NCBI GenBank assembly: GCA_963757265.1
Contig: CAVWRA010000006.1
Coordinates: 558,001-622,000 of the forward strand
Direction of reading: 5' to 3'
Length of the DNA stretch: 64,000 bases
DNA from: CAIVVT01 sp963757265
GTDB taxonomy: Bacteria > Acidobacteriota > Terriglobia > Bryobacterales > Bryobacteraceae
The translations under genes were made by a program, and so were the position numbers. The notes below the pieces were generated by a model. It was not told where the DNA came from and made no database searches. It worked only from the letters and a program-made list of their open reading frames with translations. This document shows, piece by piece, positions 34,992 through 44,116 of the stretch (positions are counted from its first letter, which is position 1; each line of letters opens with the position of its first letter).

Positions 34992-36257
34992 CTAGTACAC
35001 GTCCGCCTTCCCGTGGCCGGACATCGCGTTGCCGCGCACTGTCGGCACGGCAGCTCCCTTAGTTCTGTAGACGCCGTAACGCTGCGTTCCGCCGGTGCCG
35101 CGCGTCTCCGCGATCACGTTGTCCTCGATCAGCAGATCCGTGGCGCTGGGCTCGATGTAAAACCCGTAGCCTTCCTTGGCGTTGCCGTTGTCGAGCACCC
35201 TGTTCTGGCGGAACGTGTTGCGATGCCCGCTGTTTTGCGGCCCCTCCTGGCGGAAGAGCACGCCCGCTGTCCCATTGCGCGCGATCGTGTTGCCGATGAA
35301 CTCGTTGTCGGTGTCCTTGTGGCCGATCGAAATGCCGTAGTGCCCGTTGTGCTCCATTACGTTGTTGCTGAATCGAGCGTGGCGCACGCGCCAGCACAGG
35401 AACAATCCGATGTCGCCGTTGTCGTGCAGCTTGCACCGCTCCACCACCGCGTTGGCGCTGCCCGTGCCCGGGTGCATGCCGAAGCCCGCGTGCCCGTACG
35501 ACTCTGAATCGAGCACCTTCACGCCATCCGTAATCTGAAACGAGATGCCGTCGCCGTTGTAGTTCCGCGCCACCGCCCGACGCACCGTCACGTTCCTCAC
35601 CCTGTACATGTAGATCGCCCCGCCGCGGCAGCCGTCGATGTAGGCGTTCTGCGCGCGGTTGCCGTCCACAATCACGTCTTCCAACGTCACGTTCTCGGCA
35701 TCGACGACGCTCAAGATCGGAAACGTGTTGCGCACCTTGCCGTGCTGCTTCTCGCCGATGTAGTCGCGCAGGGTCATCGGGTCCACCAGGATGTACGGCG
35801 GCTTCACCGCGCTCACCGTCAACACCGTGATGTCCCACCCCGAATTGAGCTTGTCGTCGACGAATGACACGCCCATGCCCGGCTGGAACTTCCGCGGCTC
35901 GGCCACCGCGAACACCGTGTCACCGTAATCGGCGTCCTCGACCAGCTTGCTCTCGACGCCCGCGCTCTTTTGCAGGATCGTCTGTCCCGCCGTGCCGCGC
36001 ACCGTCACGCCCGAGGGCACGAACACGCTGTTGTTCATCTTGTACGTGCCCGGGCCGATCGCCAGCGTGTCTCCCGGCTGCAGCAGATTCATCGCGGTCT
36101 GCAGCGCCTTGTCGTCGTTGCCGACAACGTCCGCCGGGCCCGTCTGCGCCACCTTCACGGTCCGCGCCTGCGCCGCTGTCCCCTCTCTCCGCGTCCCGCA
36201 TGACGCCAGACACAGCATCGCGGCCAGCGCCATCGCCCACCAACTGAATCTGCTCAT
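34992..36257 (-). CDS. right-handed beta-helix lipoprotein, pectate-lyase-like fold
   Basis: 421 residues from the ATG at 36257. The signal peptide ends in a lipobox (MLCLASCGTRREG, Cys about 20), so the protein is membrane-anchored. The remainder is a parallel beta-helix of about ten turns with repeated Asn/Val/Gly strands: GGAIYMYRVRNVTVRRAV, GHAGFGMHPGTGSANAV, HNGHYGISIGHKDTDNEFIG. The N-terminal entry ALQTAMNLLQPGDTLAIGPG is typical of the NosD/pectate-lyase-3-like group. No definite lyase active site is seen, so binding, epimerase or lyase activity on acidic polysaccharide are all possible. It neighbours uronate-metabolism genes. Confidence 0.75.
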   Translation of the reverse strand: MSRFSWWAMALAAMLCLASCGTRREGTAAQARTVKVAQTGPADVVGNDDKALQTAMNLLQPGDTLAIGPGTYKMNNSVFVPSGVTVRGTAGQTILQKSAGVESKLVEDADYGDTVFAVAEPRKFQPGMGVSFVDDKLNSGWDITVLTVSAVKPPYILVDPMTLRDYIGEKQHGKVRNTFPILSVVDAENVTLEDVIVDGNRAQNAYIDGCRGGAIYMYRVRNVTVRRAVARNYNGDGISFQITDGVKVLDSESYGHAGFGMHPGTGSANAVVERCKLHDNGDIGLFLCWRVRHARFSNNVMEHNGHYGISIGHKDTDNEFIGNTIARNGTAGVLFRQEGPQNSGHRNTFRQNRVLDNGNAKEGYGFYIEPSATDLLIEDNVIAETRGTGGTQRYGVYRTKGAAVPTVRGNAMSGHGKADVY

Positions 36258-36288
36258 GACAACCCTCCCTTTGAATCCGCGGCGTCCA

Positions 36289-37194
36289 TTACCCGCACCC
36301 GAGCCGCTTCTTCTGCTCGCGCAGGAACTCCACGAACCGCCGCGCATAGCGGTCGAGTGTCCGCCCGTCGCCCCCGTCGCGCAGCGGCGAACACATCTCG
36401 TAGACTACGTTACCGCGGAATCCGCCCTGGTACAGCGCTTCCAGAAAGGCCGCGTAGTCGATGAACCCCTCATCCACGGGCACCGCGCTCAGCGCCGGCT
36501 TCTGTTCGATGTAGTTGACGATCGCCGGATCGTAGCGGAAACGCGGGCGCAGCTGGTAGTTGGCCACAATCGTCTGCACCGTGAGTGGCGCCATTTTGCG
36601 TGCCGCCTCGCGCAAGTCCGTGCCGTGCAGCGCCGGCGCCCAGGCGTCGAACACCGCCTTGCAGTTCGCCTCGCCCACCTCGCCGATCAGGTCGTACTGG
36701 CTCTGCCACGCCGCGCCCACGTCGTGATGGTTTTGCACGCCGATAGTCACACCGAACTCCGCCGCCCGCCGGGCGCACTCGCGCAGCGTCTCCACCACCA
36801 GCTTCCACTGGCGCCCGTACTCCGCCGCCGGGTTCTCGTAGCCCGTGAACACGCGCACCAGGTCGCCGCCCAGGTCGCGCGCCATCTCCGCCAGCACCGT
36901 CACGTAGTGGATCTGGAACTCGCGCTGCGGCACTTCGGCGTGCTCCAGGTCGGCGGTGAAGTTGGTGTAGGCCGCGACGCACACGCGCTTGAGCCCTCGC
37001 GCCTCGATCCGCTCCCGCAGCCGCGCCCGCGCCTCCGGCCCCCAGTCCAGCACCGACAGGTGCGGCCGTTTGCCCCCCAACATGACTCCTTCGAACCCCA
37101 GCTCCGCGGCGCGGTCCACAAATGGCTCCAGCTCCAGCGTCTCCTGGCCCCACGATCCCGAGTAACTGACCGAGAATAACAGTGCATCAAGCAT
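36289..37194 (-). CDS. sugar phosphate isomerase/epimerase-like TIM barrel, cytoplasmic
   Basis: 301 residues from the ATG at 37194 (MLDALLFSVSYSGSWGQ). Barrel signatures: RAAELGFEGVMLGGKRPHLS, VCVAAYTNFTADLEHAEVP, DLVRVFTGYENP, VTIGVQNHHDVG, CKAVFDAWAPALHG and RGNVVYEMCSPL. The Glu/Asp/His/Glu metal ligands typical of the AP-endonuclease-2 superfamily are present. No leader, unlike the paralogue at 18662. It lies between the beta-helix lipoprotein and the tagaturonate epimerase gene on the same strand with gaps of 31 and 44 bases, so a shared role in sugar-acid catabolism is likely. Confidence 0.8.
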   Translation of the reverse strand: MLDALLFSVSYSGSWGQETLELEPFVDRAAELGFEGVMLGGKRPHLSVLDWGPEARARLRERIEARGLKRVCVAAYTNFTADLEHAEVPQREFQIHYVTVLAEMARDLGGDLVRVFTGYENPAAEYGRQWKLVVETLRECARRAAEFGVTIGVQNHHDVGAAWQSQYDLIGEVGEANCKAVFDAWAPALHGTDLREAARKMAPLTVQTIVANYQLRPRFRYDPAIVNYIEQKPALSAVPVDEGFIDYAAFLEALYQGGFRGNVVYEMCSPLRDGGDGRTLDRYARRFVEFLREQKKRLGCG

Positions 37195-37238
37195 GCGTTC
37201 GTTATACCGGAATTCGCTGCCGCGCGCGCGGCCGGCCG

Positions 37239-38525
37239 CTACGCCCCGACGAACAGCGGGCGGATGTGCCGTTCGAACAGGTTGTAAGTCACGTTGCGCG
37301 CGATCGGCCCGGCGCACTCCTTGAGCAAGGCCTGATAGCGCGCCCCCATCTCGGCCGCAACCTTATAGCCCACGTGCAGCAACTGCCGCAGATCGGCGTT
37401 GAACTCGGGATTCACTGGTTCGTGCCGCAGCGCGCCGGTGTACTGCGGCGCCGTCCACGCCCGCACTATCCCGGGCGCAGGCAGCTTCTCGGCGCGGATG
37501 CACACTACTTCCGCATAGGGCGCACATAGCTCCTCGCGCCGCGCCCAGGCCTGCGCGTAGACTTCCTTGGCCAGCTCCAGCCCCGCCCCGCCGGCCTCCG
37601 CCAATCCGATCAGTTCCTCCAGCCAGGTCGTGCCCGCGGTCTTCAGGTGCAGCCCCGCGCCGGTGGCCTCCAGCACGCGGCGGATGGGCCCATAAATCGA
37701 GAATTTGTCGCTGCCCGAATGCACACTCAGCTTAAGCGTGAGAGGTAGTTGGTAGCGCCCCACGGCATGGCGGATCACCGCCACGTGAGCCCGGAATTCA
37801 CGCTCGAACTGTGCCGCGTCGCCCTCGTAATCGACGCCCTTGTGGAACTCGCCGCAGAAGCGCGGCGCAATCGTCTCGGCCGGAACGTGCTCGTCGGCCA
37901 GCGCCGCCAGAATCACCAGCAATTCGTAGGGCGTCTGCGGCCGCCCGGTCTCGTCCATCGAGACCTCGGTGACGAACGCTCGGCCCTTGCGTTGTCTGAT
38001 GTGTTGATAGATGCGGCCCGCCTCGGCGCACGCCGGCAGCAGCCGTGCGGCGATCCCGGCCAGTTGCTCCGCGGTCGTCTCAAACGCTTCTTCAATCCCC
38101 TCGATCGCCACTGTCCCGCTCAGCTCCGGATGCCGCGCGGCGAAGCCCCGCGCTTCCTCCTCGCTCGCGCGCAGCTTCAAAGAGTTCGCCACGTCCAGCG
38201 TGAAGAAGTCGCTCCACTCCAGGAATTCATCCACCGTCCGCAGCCCGACATGGTCCGCATCCACAAAGTACGGCCGCCGCCAGCCCGTCTCGGCCACGGC
38301 CTCGCGCGCCTCGTCCCACGTCCCCTGCGGCCGCGAACCCACGATGGTGTGCTCGCGGTGCGACTTATTCCACACCGGCGTGATTTCGACGCCTTGCGCC
38401 GCGGCCTGCACAAAGGCCTTCAACTGCGCCGCGCCCTGGCGCGCGAAACGGTCTCCCACGCCCAGCGAGAACCGCGCCAGCCCGCCCCGGTTCCCCGTCC
38501 CGCTCTCGTCGGACACCAATCTCAT
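37239..38525 (-). CDS. uxaE: tagaturonate epimerase family protein
   Basis: 428 residues. SLGVGDRFARQGAAQLKAF and EITPVWNKSHREHTIVGSRP match the conserved opening of UxaE, and FVDADHVGLRTVDEFLE, KLSVHSGSDKFSIYGPIRR and HLKTAGTTWLEELIGLAEA supply the His/Asp-rich metal site. UxaE interconverts D-tagaturonate and D-fructuronate, linking galacturonate to the mannonate/KDG branch. With the kdgK-like gene at 28334-29423 it points to pectin or alginate-derived hexuronate use. It is probably transcribed with the isomerase and beta-helix genes downstream. Confidence 0.82.
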   Translation of the reverse strand: MRLVSDESGTGNRGGLARFSLGVGDRFARQGAAQLKAFVQAAAQGVEITPVWNKSHREHTIVGSRPQGTWDEAREAVAETGWRRPYFVDADHVGLRTVDEFLEWSDFFTLDVANSLKLRASEEEARGFAARHPELSGTVAIEGIEEAFETTAEQLAGIAARLLPACAEAGRIYQHIRQRKGRAFVTEVSMDETGRPQTPYELLVILAALADEHVPAETIAPRFCGEFHKGVDYEGDAAQFEREFRAHVAVIRHAVGRYQLPLTLKLSVHSGSDKFSIYGPIRRVLEATGAGLHLKTAGTTWLEELIGLAEAGGAGLELAKEVYAQAWARREELCAPYAEVVCIRAEKLPAPGIVRAWTAPQYTGALRHEPVNPEFNADLRQLLHVGYKVAAEMGARYQALLKECAGPIARNVTYNLFERHIRPLFVGA

Positions 38526-38620
38526 GCCCGCCTCCTTATTCTGATAAGCCTATCAACGCCGGCGCGCTCCGCTCCGTGCGCCTGGAGCGACTGTTCGCGA
38601 TGCAACGGGCGCGCAGCAGG

Positions 38621-40879
38621 TTAGCGCTCCAGGATCCACTGGCGCAGCCGCTCGAGCGTGTCGGTCTCGAATGGCGCGACCTCGACGGACAACGCCCGCT
38701 GAGAGGCCGGCGCATACGCCAATGCAACGCCCGCCAACGCGGCGCGCGCCTCCTCGCGGTCCATCCGGCGCGTCTCGACATTCACCGCGTTCAGCAACAA
38801 CAGCGGCTTCGGCGCGAGCGCGGCATAGACATCCTCCAGGTCGAACTCCTTGAGCACGCCTGGCAGCAACTGGCTCGCCGGCAGCGCGTAGTTGTCGTCC
38901 GTCAGCATCCCGGCGTACGAAGCCGGCGCGCCTTCCGCCGCCACTCCGGCCGTCTCCCGGTCCAGCGCGCCAGCGAAGGCGGCGATCAAAGCCGCCCAGC
39001 CGCGCCCGGCTACGACCACCTGCCCGCGCAGCACGTCAGGCCGCGCGCGCAGCACGCGCAGCGCCGCCAGCGCGTCTGCCACCCGCATCCCGGGGAGCGG
39101 CCGCCCCAGCAGCAACGCGGCCCAGGCCAGATCGGCGTCTGTCCCGCCGCGGGCGTGATAATAAGGCAACGTCGCGTCCCGAACATTCTGGTCCGACTTC
39201 GTTTCGCCGAAGCCGCGCACGTCCGCCACCGCCACCAGCCGCCCGGCGCGCGCCAGCGCCTCAACCAGTGCCGGATCGCCGGCCTCTCCCTCGCGGTCCC
39301 GCAGGTACAGCACACTCCGCAACCGCCCGGCCGACTGGCGTCTCTTGATGATACGCAGGGGCACGACGATCCCCGGCTCGGGTTCGACCAGCAACTTCTC
39401 GATGACCAGGCCGCCGGCTTCCGCCCGGCCCATCGGGCGCACCGCCGGCTCAGGCACCGCGGCGGGCAGAGCCAGCAGCGCACGCAGACGCGCGGCCAGT
39501 GCCGGCCGGAATTCGGGGCTACGGCGTCGCGCCGCCAGGGCGGTTTCGAGCCGCCGCAGTTCGGTGCGGTTGAGCCCGCCCAGCGTCTCTCCGCCCAGCG
39601 ACGTGATCACCTGCCCCGTAGGCGTGCAGGCGAGCGTGCGGTCGTCCTCCACCGTGATCGCCGGCTCGTGCACCGCACCGCTCTCGCCCTTCAGCCAGCG
39701 GTTGAACCACGCGGTCGTGGCTTCCCGCAGCGGCTGGCTGTACATGTGCGGATGATCGAACGCCACCATGTCAACGCGCTCCGGGACGCCCGCTCTTGCG
39801 TATACCTGGCGCAACTCGGCGAAAGTCGCGCGCGTGCCTTCGATCGGGAAAAAGTCCTTCAGCGCCGCCCCGATCAGCACCGGCCGTGGCGCGATCAGGC
39901 CCACGAACTCGGTGTGATCGACACCCGCCGCCAGCGGCCCAAACAAGTCCTGCTCCGGGTCGGACTCACTGTCGTCGGCGCGCGCCTCGACTTTCTTATG
40001 GAACGACGTGATGTAGGTGACGATCGAGGCCGCCTGCACACGCGGGTCGAGCATCGAAATGTAGGTCGTCAGAGTGCCGCCGCCCGAGCTGCCTGTCATG
40101 CCAATGCGCGCGGGGTTGACCTCCGGCAAGCTCGCCAGGTAATCCAGGGCCCGCATCCCGTCCCAGATCATCTCGCGCGCCATGTTCCGCCCCAGGAGGT
40201 ATTCGGGGATGCCGGTGATTCCATGCTCATTGCCGGTCTCCCGGCCACGGCTGCGGTCGGCGCTGAAATTCCACAATTGGAGCCGTTCGCCCTGCCCGAT
40301 GTTGTCCCAGGTCAGCACCACGTAGCCCTGGCGCACCAGCCCGATGTAAACGTGCTGGTAAACGGCGTAGGCCTTGCCGTTGGCGGAATGGCCGTTGGCC
40401 ACCAGGACCGCCGGGAATGGCCCCTTGCCGGTGGTTGGAAGATACAAGTTCGCCGTGACGTAGAGCTCGGGCTGGCTCTCGAAGATCAGCTTGCGAACGA
40501 CGTAGCCGTCGCGGCGCAACTCTCCGGTGATGCGGGCATTGAGCGGCGTTTTCACCGCCGGCAAACCGCCGATCGAGGCCATGAAGGCGCGGCGGATCCC
40601 GTCCTGCCAGGCCTGGAAATCGGCCGCGGAGTGGATGGCGTCGCGGCGCGTCTGGCGCTGCGCGGCCACCGCATCGATATGCGCCAGAAAGTACAGCGGC
40701 AGCATCTCGCGGTACTGGTTGCGCGACTCGACGTTGAGGACGCGAAGGTCTTCCGCTGGAATCGAGCCAGGCGCCTGGAGCGCATCAAGCGGATGCTGCG
40801 CACCCGCGCTCTGGGAGCGGGCCGCGAACGCGCCGGCGAGCAGGCCGGCGGCGAAAATCACGAAAGCACGGCGATTCAT
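38621..40879 (-). CDS. secreted tandem-domain alpha/beta hydrolase (acetyl-xylan-esterase-like); second domain lacks nucleophile
   Basis: 752 residues with leader MNRRAFVIFAAGLLAGAFA. The first hydrolase domain has FPAVLVANGHSANGK, a serine elbow GMTGSSGGG (Ser about 265) and a late VAFDHPHMYSQP that can supply the His. It resembles the acetyl-xylan-esterase/dienelactone-hydrolase-like group. A second related fold occupies roughly 490-752 (VVPLRIIKR, VADVRGFGET), but its elbow reads VVVAGRGWAA, where the serine position is Arg or Gly. The second copy is therefore probably non-catalytic. It likely removes esters from plant polysaccharide outside the cytoplasm. Confidence 0.75.
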   Translation of the reverse strand: MNRRAFVIFAAGLLAGAFAARSQSAGAQHPLDALQAPGSIPAEDLRVLNVESRNQYREMLPLYFLAHIDAVAAQRQTRRDAIHSAADFQAWQDGIRRAFMASIGGLPAVKTPLNARITGELRRDGYVVRKLIFESQPELYVTANLYLPTTGKGPFPAVLVANGHSANGKAYAVYQHVYIGLVRQGYVVLTWDNIGQGERLQLWNFSADRSRGRETGNEHGITGIPEYLLGRNMAREMIWDGMRALDYLASLPEVNPARIGMTGSSGGGTLTTYISMLDPRVQAASIVTYITSFHKKVEARADDSESDPEQDLFGPLAAGVDHTEFVGLIAPRPVLIGAALKDFFPIEGTRATFAELRQVYARAGVPERVDMVAFDHPHMYSQPLREATTAWFNRWLKGESGAVHEPAITVEDDRTLACTPTGQVITSLGGETLGGLNRTELRRLETALAARRRSPEFRPALAARLRALLALPAAVPEPAVRPMGRAEAGGLVIEKLLVEPEPGIVVPLRIIKRRQSAGRLRSVLYLRDREGEAGDPALVEALARAGRLVAVADVRGFGETKSDQNVRDATLPYYHARGGTDADLAWAALLLGRPLPGMRVADALAALRVLRARPDVLRGQVVVAGRGWAALIAAFAGALDRETAGVAAEGAPASYAGMLTDDNYALPASQLLPGVLKEFDLEDVYAALAPKPLLLLNAVNVETRRMDREEARAALAGVALAYAPASQRALSVEVAPFETDTLERLRQWILER

Positions 40880-41071
40880 GGTGCTGGGCGGACCTCCTGG
40901 CGCTGTCCGTAGCGCGGGTGCCGGTGCGGGCGCCGCGCCAGCGGCCCGCTGCCGGTGCGTTCCGATTATCGCCTAAGCGGAAGCTTTCCGACGAGGCATT
41001 CCTTGGATGAAGAAGGCGCCAGGAGCCCGAGATTCCCTGAAGCCCGCACTCGGGCCTCCGATGAGGACAAT

Positions 41072-41314
41072 ATGGTTGATCTGTCTATTCCCTTGCAAGG
41101 AATGCTGCGCTCCGAATCGAGCGTCAACGACATAGCCAGTCAGATGGCCCGTCTGCCGTCGCTGGTCCAACAGCCGGTGAACCCGCAGGACACGGTGAAC
41201 CTGAGCAGCGAAATGATGGCGCTGACGGAAAACCAGGTGAGCTACGAGTCGGACTGCGCCACCGCGCGGGTGCTGGACGGCATGAACCAGAGCCTGCTGA
41301 GCGTAGTGGGCTGA
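41072..41314 (+). CDS. minimal flagellar rod/hook-type protein (80 residues)
   Basis: The ATG at 41072 has GAGGA five bases upstream. The first ~28 residues (VDLSIPLQGMLRSESSVND) resemble the N-terminal rod-domain helix of FlgB/FlgC/FlgG, and the last ~38 (VNLSSEMMALTENQVSYESD, then MNQSLLSVVG) resemble their C-terminal helix. The globular middle of normal rod proteins is missing; FlgB is usually about 130 residues. The two conserved helices form the coiled-coil packing in the flagellar rod. It could be a reduced FlgB/FlgC. No other rod gene is next to it, but fliD is 6 kb away. Confidence 0.65.
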   Translation: MVDLSIPLQGMLRSESSVNDIASQMARLPSLVQQPVNPQDTVNLSSEMMALTENQVSYESDCATARVLDGMNQSLLSVVG

Positions 41315-41451
41315 GCAGCCCGGCGGGTGAGGCGCCGGCAGTATTCTGCACCATGGCCCGCCAGCGCTGGCCTGCATCGACGCACCAGCGTTCTACACTG
41401 GCGTCGCCGGCGGCGCCAGCGCGGGCCTGCGCAGGCGCAGCCGTGGCCCGC

Positions 41452-43527
41452 TCAGGGCTGCGGCCGCAGTTCGAGGATCCGGTATTCGTAGCCCTCGAGT
41501 TGCGTCACTAGCGAGCCGTCCGCCAAGGCCTTGGCATCGACGGTGACGGCCTTTCGAGTGCTGGTGTCGGTGACAGACAATCGGGCGGAATGGAACGCCA
41601 GGGCGTCGGGTTGAACTCGGACGACGATGTTCCGGCGCGGCTCGGGGCTGGTATTGGAAACCACCACCAGTGCCAGGTCGTCCTTGGCGTATAAGGCGCC
41701 GTAGACGTCGTCCCAGCCGCTGCGGACTACGCCGGAGTCGGCGTTGCGGAAAAGGAAATCCTCCAGCTTGTACGGCTTGAAGGCACGGAATAGCTGCAGG
41801 GTGGCTTCGGTCACAGGATCGCCCACATCGCCAGCCCAGGGGAACATGCCCAGGACGACAAGCTGCGAGATGTTGTTGCGGTTGCGTTCGAGGGCGTGAT
41901 CCGCGCGGTAGGAAGGGCAGGGGGCGCGCGGGATGCTCTCGGCGAGCACGGTGACCAGCGGTACCTGGTCCATATGCATCATCGACTCGGCCTCGGAGTT
42001 CTCCTCCATGTTGACCACCAGGTCGGCGAAGTTCTCGAAGGCGATAGAGGGCATCAGCCCGTAGATGTGCACGATCAGCGTGCCTTGGGGCTGGATCAGG
42101 CGGCGGGTCCAGGCCAGGAGGTCGATGACGCCGTCGGTGCCGAGATGCAGCTTGGAGTTGTGCTGGCGGTTGTCGCAGGGCAGCTCCATCACCCAGTCGA
42201 AGTAGATGCCGTCGAATCCCAGCTCGCGATAAGCCTGTTCGATGTCGTGCTTGCGGCGGTCGAGCCAGCCCGACAGCGGGCACATCTGGGCCCCGAACTC
42301 GCCCTTGCCCGTGTTGTTGTGATGAACGGCGGCCAGCGGCCCGACCGTGCGGGCCCATTCGGCCTCGTGCTCCTTGTAGCCGGGGGCGGCGGGATGGAAC
42401 TCGTGGATGGAGAAGTACGGCACCACCTTAATTCCGTATTTGTGACAGGTGGCGATGACGCGCCGCATCTCAGCCATGCCGGCGGCGTCATACGGCGGCC
42501 ACGCGCCGTCGTGCCAGAAGTTCTCGTCGAGCGCGTAGTCGTTGTGCAGGCGGGCGATGTTCACGCCGCTGTCGGCCCAATGCGCGATGTCGGCGTTGGA
42601 GGGCCAGGGATGGTTGCCGAAGGAGATGTGCCGCCACTTGCGTTCGGATTTTTCGACAATGCGCGGCAGGCCGAGGTAGTAGCTGAAGGTGTATTCGCCC
42701 GTGTGGATGTTGACAGGGCGATGGACGTTCAAAGGCTGGCGAATGATCTGAATCCCGTCGCCCATGAGCGCGGCGCTGTAGCGGCCGAGTCCCGGGCGTC
42801 CGGTCAGGCCCTGTTCCCAGGTCTCCAGATCGGAGGCCGTGGTGAGGTCGAAGCCTTCCAGGTCGCGGTGGAACAGCAGCAGGTAGAGCGGTGCATGGCG
42901 CTGGTCAACAAAGGCGCCCTCATCCTGGACCTTCCCCAGGGTGGCGGGGACCATGTCCCGCGGCGGCCACCAATGGCCCGGATTCGGGTCGTCAGCCGGA
43001 CCGACGCGCAGACCATATTCGTCCAGGTCGCGGCGCACGGTGGTCGATCCGATGGAGAGCGTCGCGGCCGGCACCTCCTGGGAGAAAACGAGCGTATGGT
43101 CGGCGCGCACCATGAACGGCGAGATGGTCCATACGGTGCGGAAGGCGACGGGTCCGGCCTGGCGGCCGACCTCGGCCAGGCGGCCGGAGAACTCGAGCCG
43201 CAGGAGATTGCCCTGGCGGGAGGAGTTGAGCGTCACCGCGGGCGCGTTGCGGTCGGACCACGGGCCGACAGAGCTGACGAGCGGCTGCAGCAACAGGTTC
43301 TTGCCCGAGCCGTGGAGAAAGACGATGGTATCGAGGACGCCGCCGTTGCGGAGATCGAACTCCAGGCGCCAGTACTGGCTGCGGACCACGGCCCGGTTGC
43401 CCGGGTCGGTTTGCAGATCGATCGAACCGCCGCCTGGCGCGGGAAAATCGATGGCGCTCGTAGGGGCGGGTCCAGCCGCTGCCAGGCTCGCGAATGCAAG
43501 AATGAGGGCGAAAGCACGGATGCGCAT
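41452..43527 (-). CDS. secreted glycoside-hydrolase-like protein of unassigned family
   Basis: 691 residues with signal peptide MRIRAFALILAFASLAAAG. An N-terminal beta-supersandwich (about 40-270) is followed by a TIM barrel (about 285-600): SNADIAHWADSGVNIARLHN, then IKVVPYFSIHEFHP, FDGIYFDWVMELPCDN (candidate catalytic Asp in YFDW), and ENFADLVVNMEENSEA. A C-terminal beta domain ends it. This layout matches alpha-galactosidase-like (clan GH-D type) enzymes, but I cannot name a family. It is predicted to hydrolyse a glycan outside the cytoplasm. Confidence 0.6.
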   Translation of the reverse strand: MRIRAFALILAFASLAAAGPAPTSAIDFPAPGGGSIDLQTDPGNRAVVRSQYWRLEFDLRNGGVLDTIVFLHGSGKNLLLQPLVSSVGPWSDRNAPAVTLNSSRQGNLLRLEFSGRLAEVGRQAGPVAFRTVWTISPFMVRADHTLVFSQEVPAATLSIGSTTVRRDLDEYGLRVGPADDPNPGHWWPPRDMVPATLGKVQDEGAFVDQRHAPLYLLLFHRDLEGFDLTTASDLETWEQGLTGRPGLGRYSAALMGDGIQIIRQPLNVHRPVNIHTGEYTFSYYLGLPRIVEKSERKWRHISFGNHPWPSNADIAHWADSGVNIARLHNDYALDENFWHDGAWPPYDAAGMAEMRRVIATCHKYGIKVVPYFSIHEFHPAAPGYKEHEAEWARTVGPLAAVHHNNTGKGEFGAQMCPLSGWLDRRKHDIEQAYRELGFDGIYFDWVMELPCDNRQHNSKLHLGTDGVIDLLAWTRRLIQPQGTLIVHIYGLMPSIAFENFADLVVNMEENSEAESMMHMDQVPLVTVLAESIPRAPCPSYRADHALERNRNNISQLVVLGMFPWAGDVGDPVTEATLQLFRAFKPYKLEDFLFRNADSGVVRSGWDDVYGALYAKDDLALVVVSNTSPEPRRNIVVRVQPDALAFHSARLSVTDTSTRKAVTVDAKALADGSLVTQLEGYEYRILELRPQP

Positions 43528-43560
43528 GTCAGAATGCCTCGACCGGAGAGGTGTTGAGTG

Positions 43561-43576
43561 AACCCGGATGTTCCAC
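43561..43576. repeat. possible solitary terminal repeat of the MITE-like element
   Basis: AACCCGGATGTTCCAC differs by one base from the end of the element at 58786-58975 (AACCCGGATGTTTCAC on the minus strand). No matching second end or interior is found in the following 200 bases. It may be a remnant or chance. Confidence 0.25.
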
Positions 43577-43777
43577 CAGCAATCTACTACGCCGCGCGGC
43601 GCGATGCATCCCGGCTCACGGAACGGGATTCAGGACGTTTCCGCGACCAGCGTCGGAACGCCTCCAGCGTGCGAGGATCAGGCGCTGCGGCAACCGCGGG
43701 AGGGCGAAGCCTGCGGAGCATTGGCGGGCAGCAGCGCTGAGCAGCGCACGACGGGACGGGCATTGTAGGATGAGGCC

Positions 43778-44074
43778 ATGCATCCCCAAGCCGTTCAGCC
43801 GATGGTCCAGGTGCAAAACACGGACGATTATCGGGAGAATTACGCCAACAGCGTCCAGGTGCGCACCAGCCTGTGGGACTTCTTCCTGCTGTTCGGCACA
43901 ATCCAGCAAAGCACCCCCGAAGTGGTCAACATCCGGCAATTTCAGGGCATCTACCTGAGCCCGCAGCAGACCAAGGCGCTGTCGAACCTGCTGCAGCAGA
44001 ACATTCAGCAGTACGAGGCGACCTTCGGCGCTATCAGCTTGCAGCCGCAGGGAGATACGCGGACGCTGCAATAA
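43778..44074 (+). CDS. DUF3467-family protein
   Basis: 98 residues. The pattern YRENYANSVQVRTSLWDFFL, LFGTIQQ and LSPQQTKALSNLLQQNIQQY matches the small DUF3467 family, whose members are soluble, about 90-100 residues and of unknown function. It is convergent with the MFS/spermidine synthase gene and divergent from the glycoside-hydrolase-like gene. A weak GAGG precedes the ATG closely. Confidence 0.7.
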   Translation: MHPQAVQPMVQVQNTDDYRENYANSVQVRTSLWDFFLLFGTIQQSTPEVVNIRQFQGIYLSPQQTKALSNLLQQNIQQYEATFGAISLQPQGDTRTLQ

Positions 44075-44116
44075 AGCCGCCCGTGGGCCTCGCTTTCAGG
44101 TCCGATCCATGGCTCT

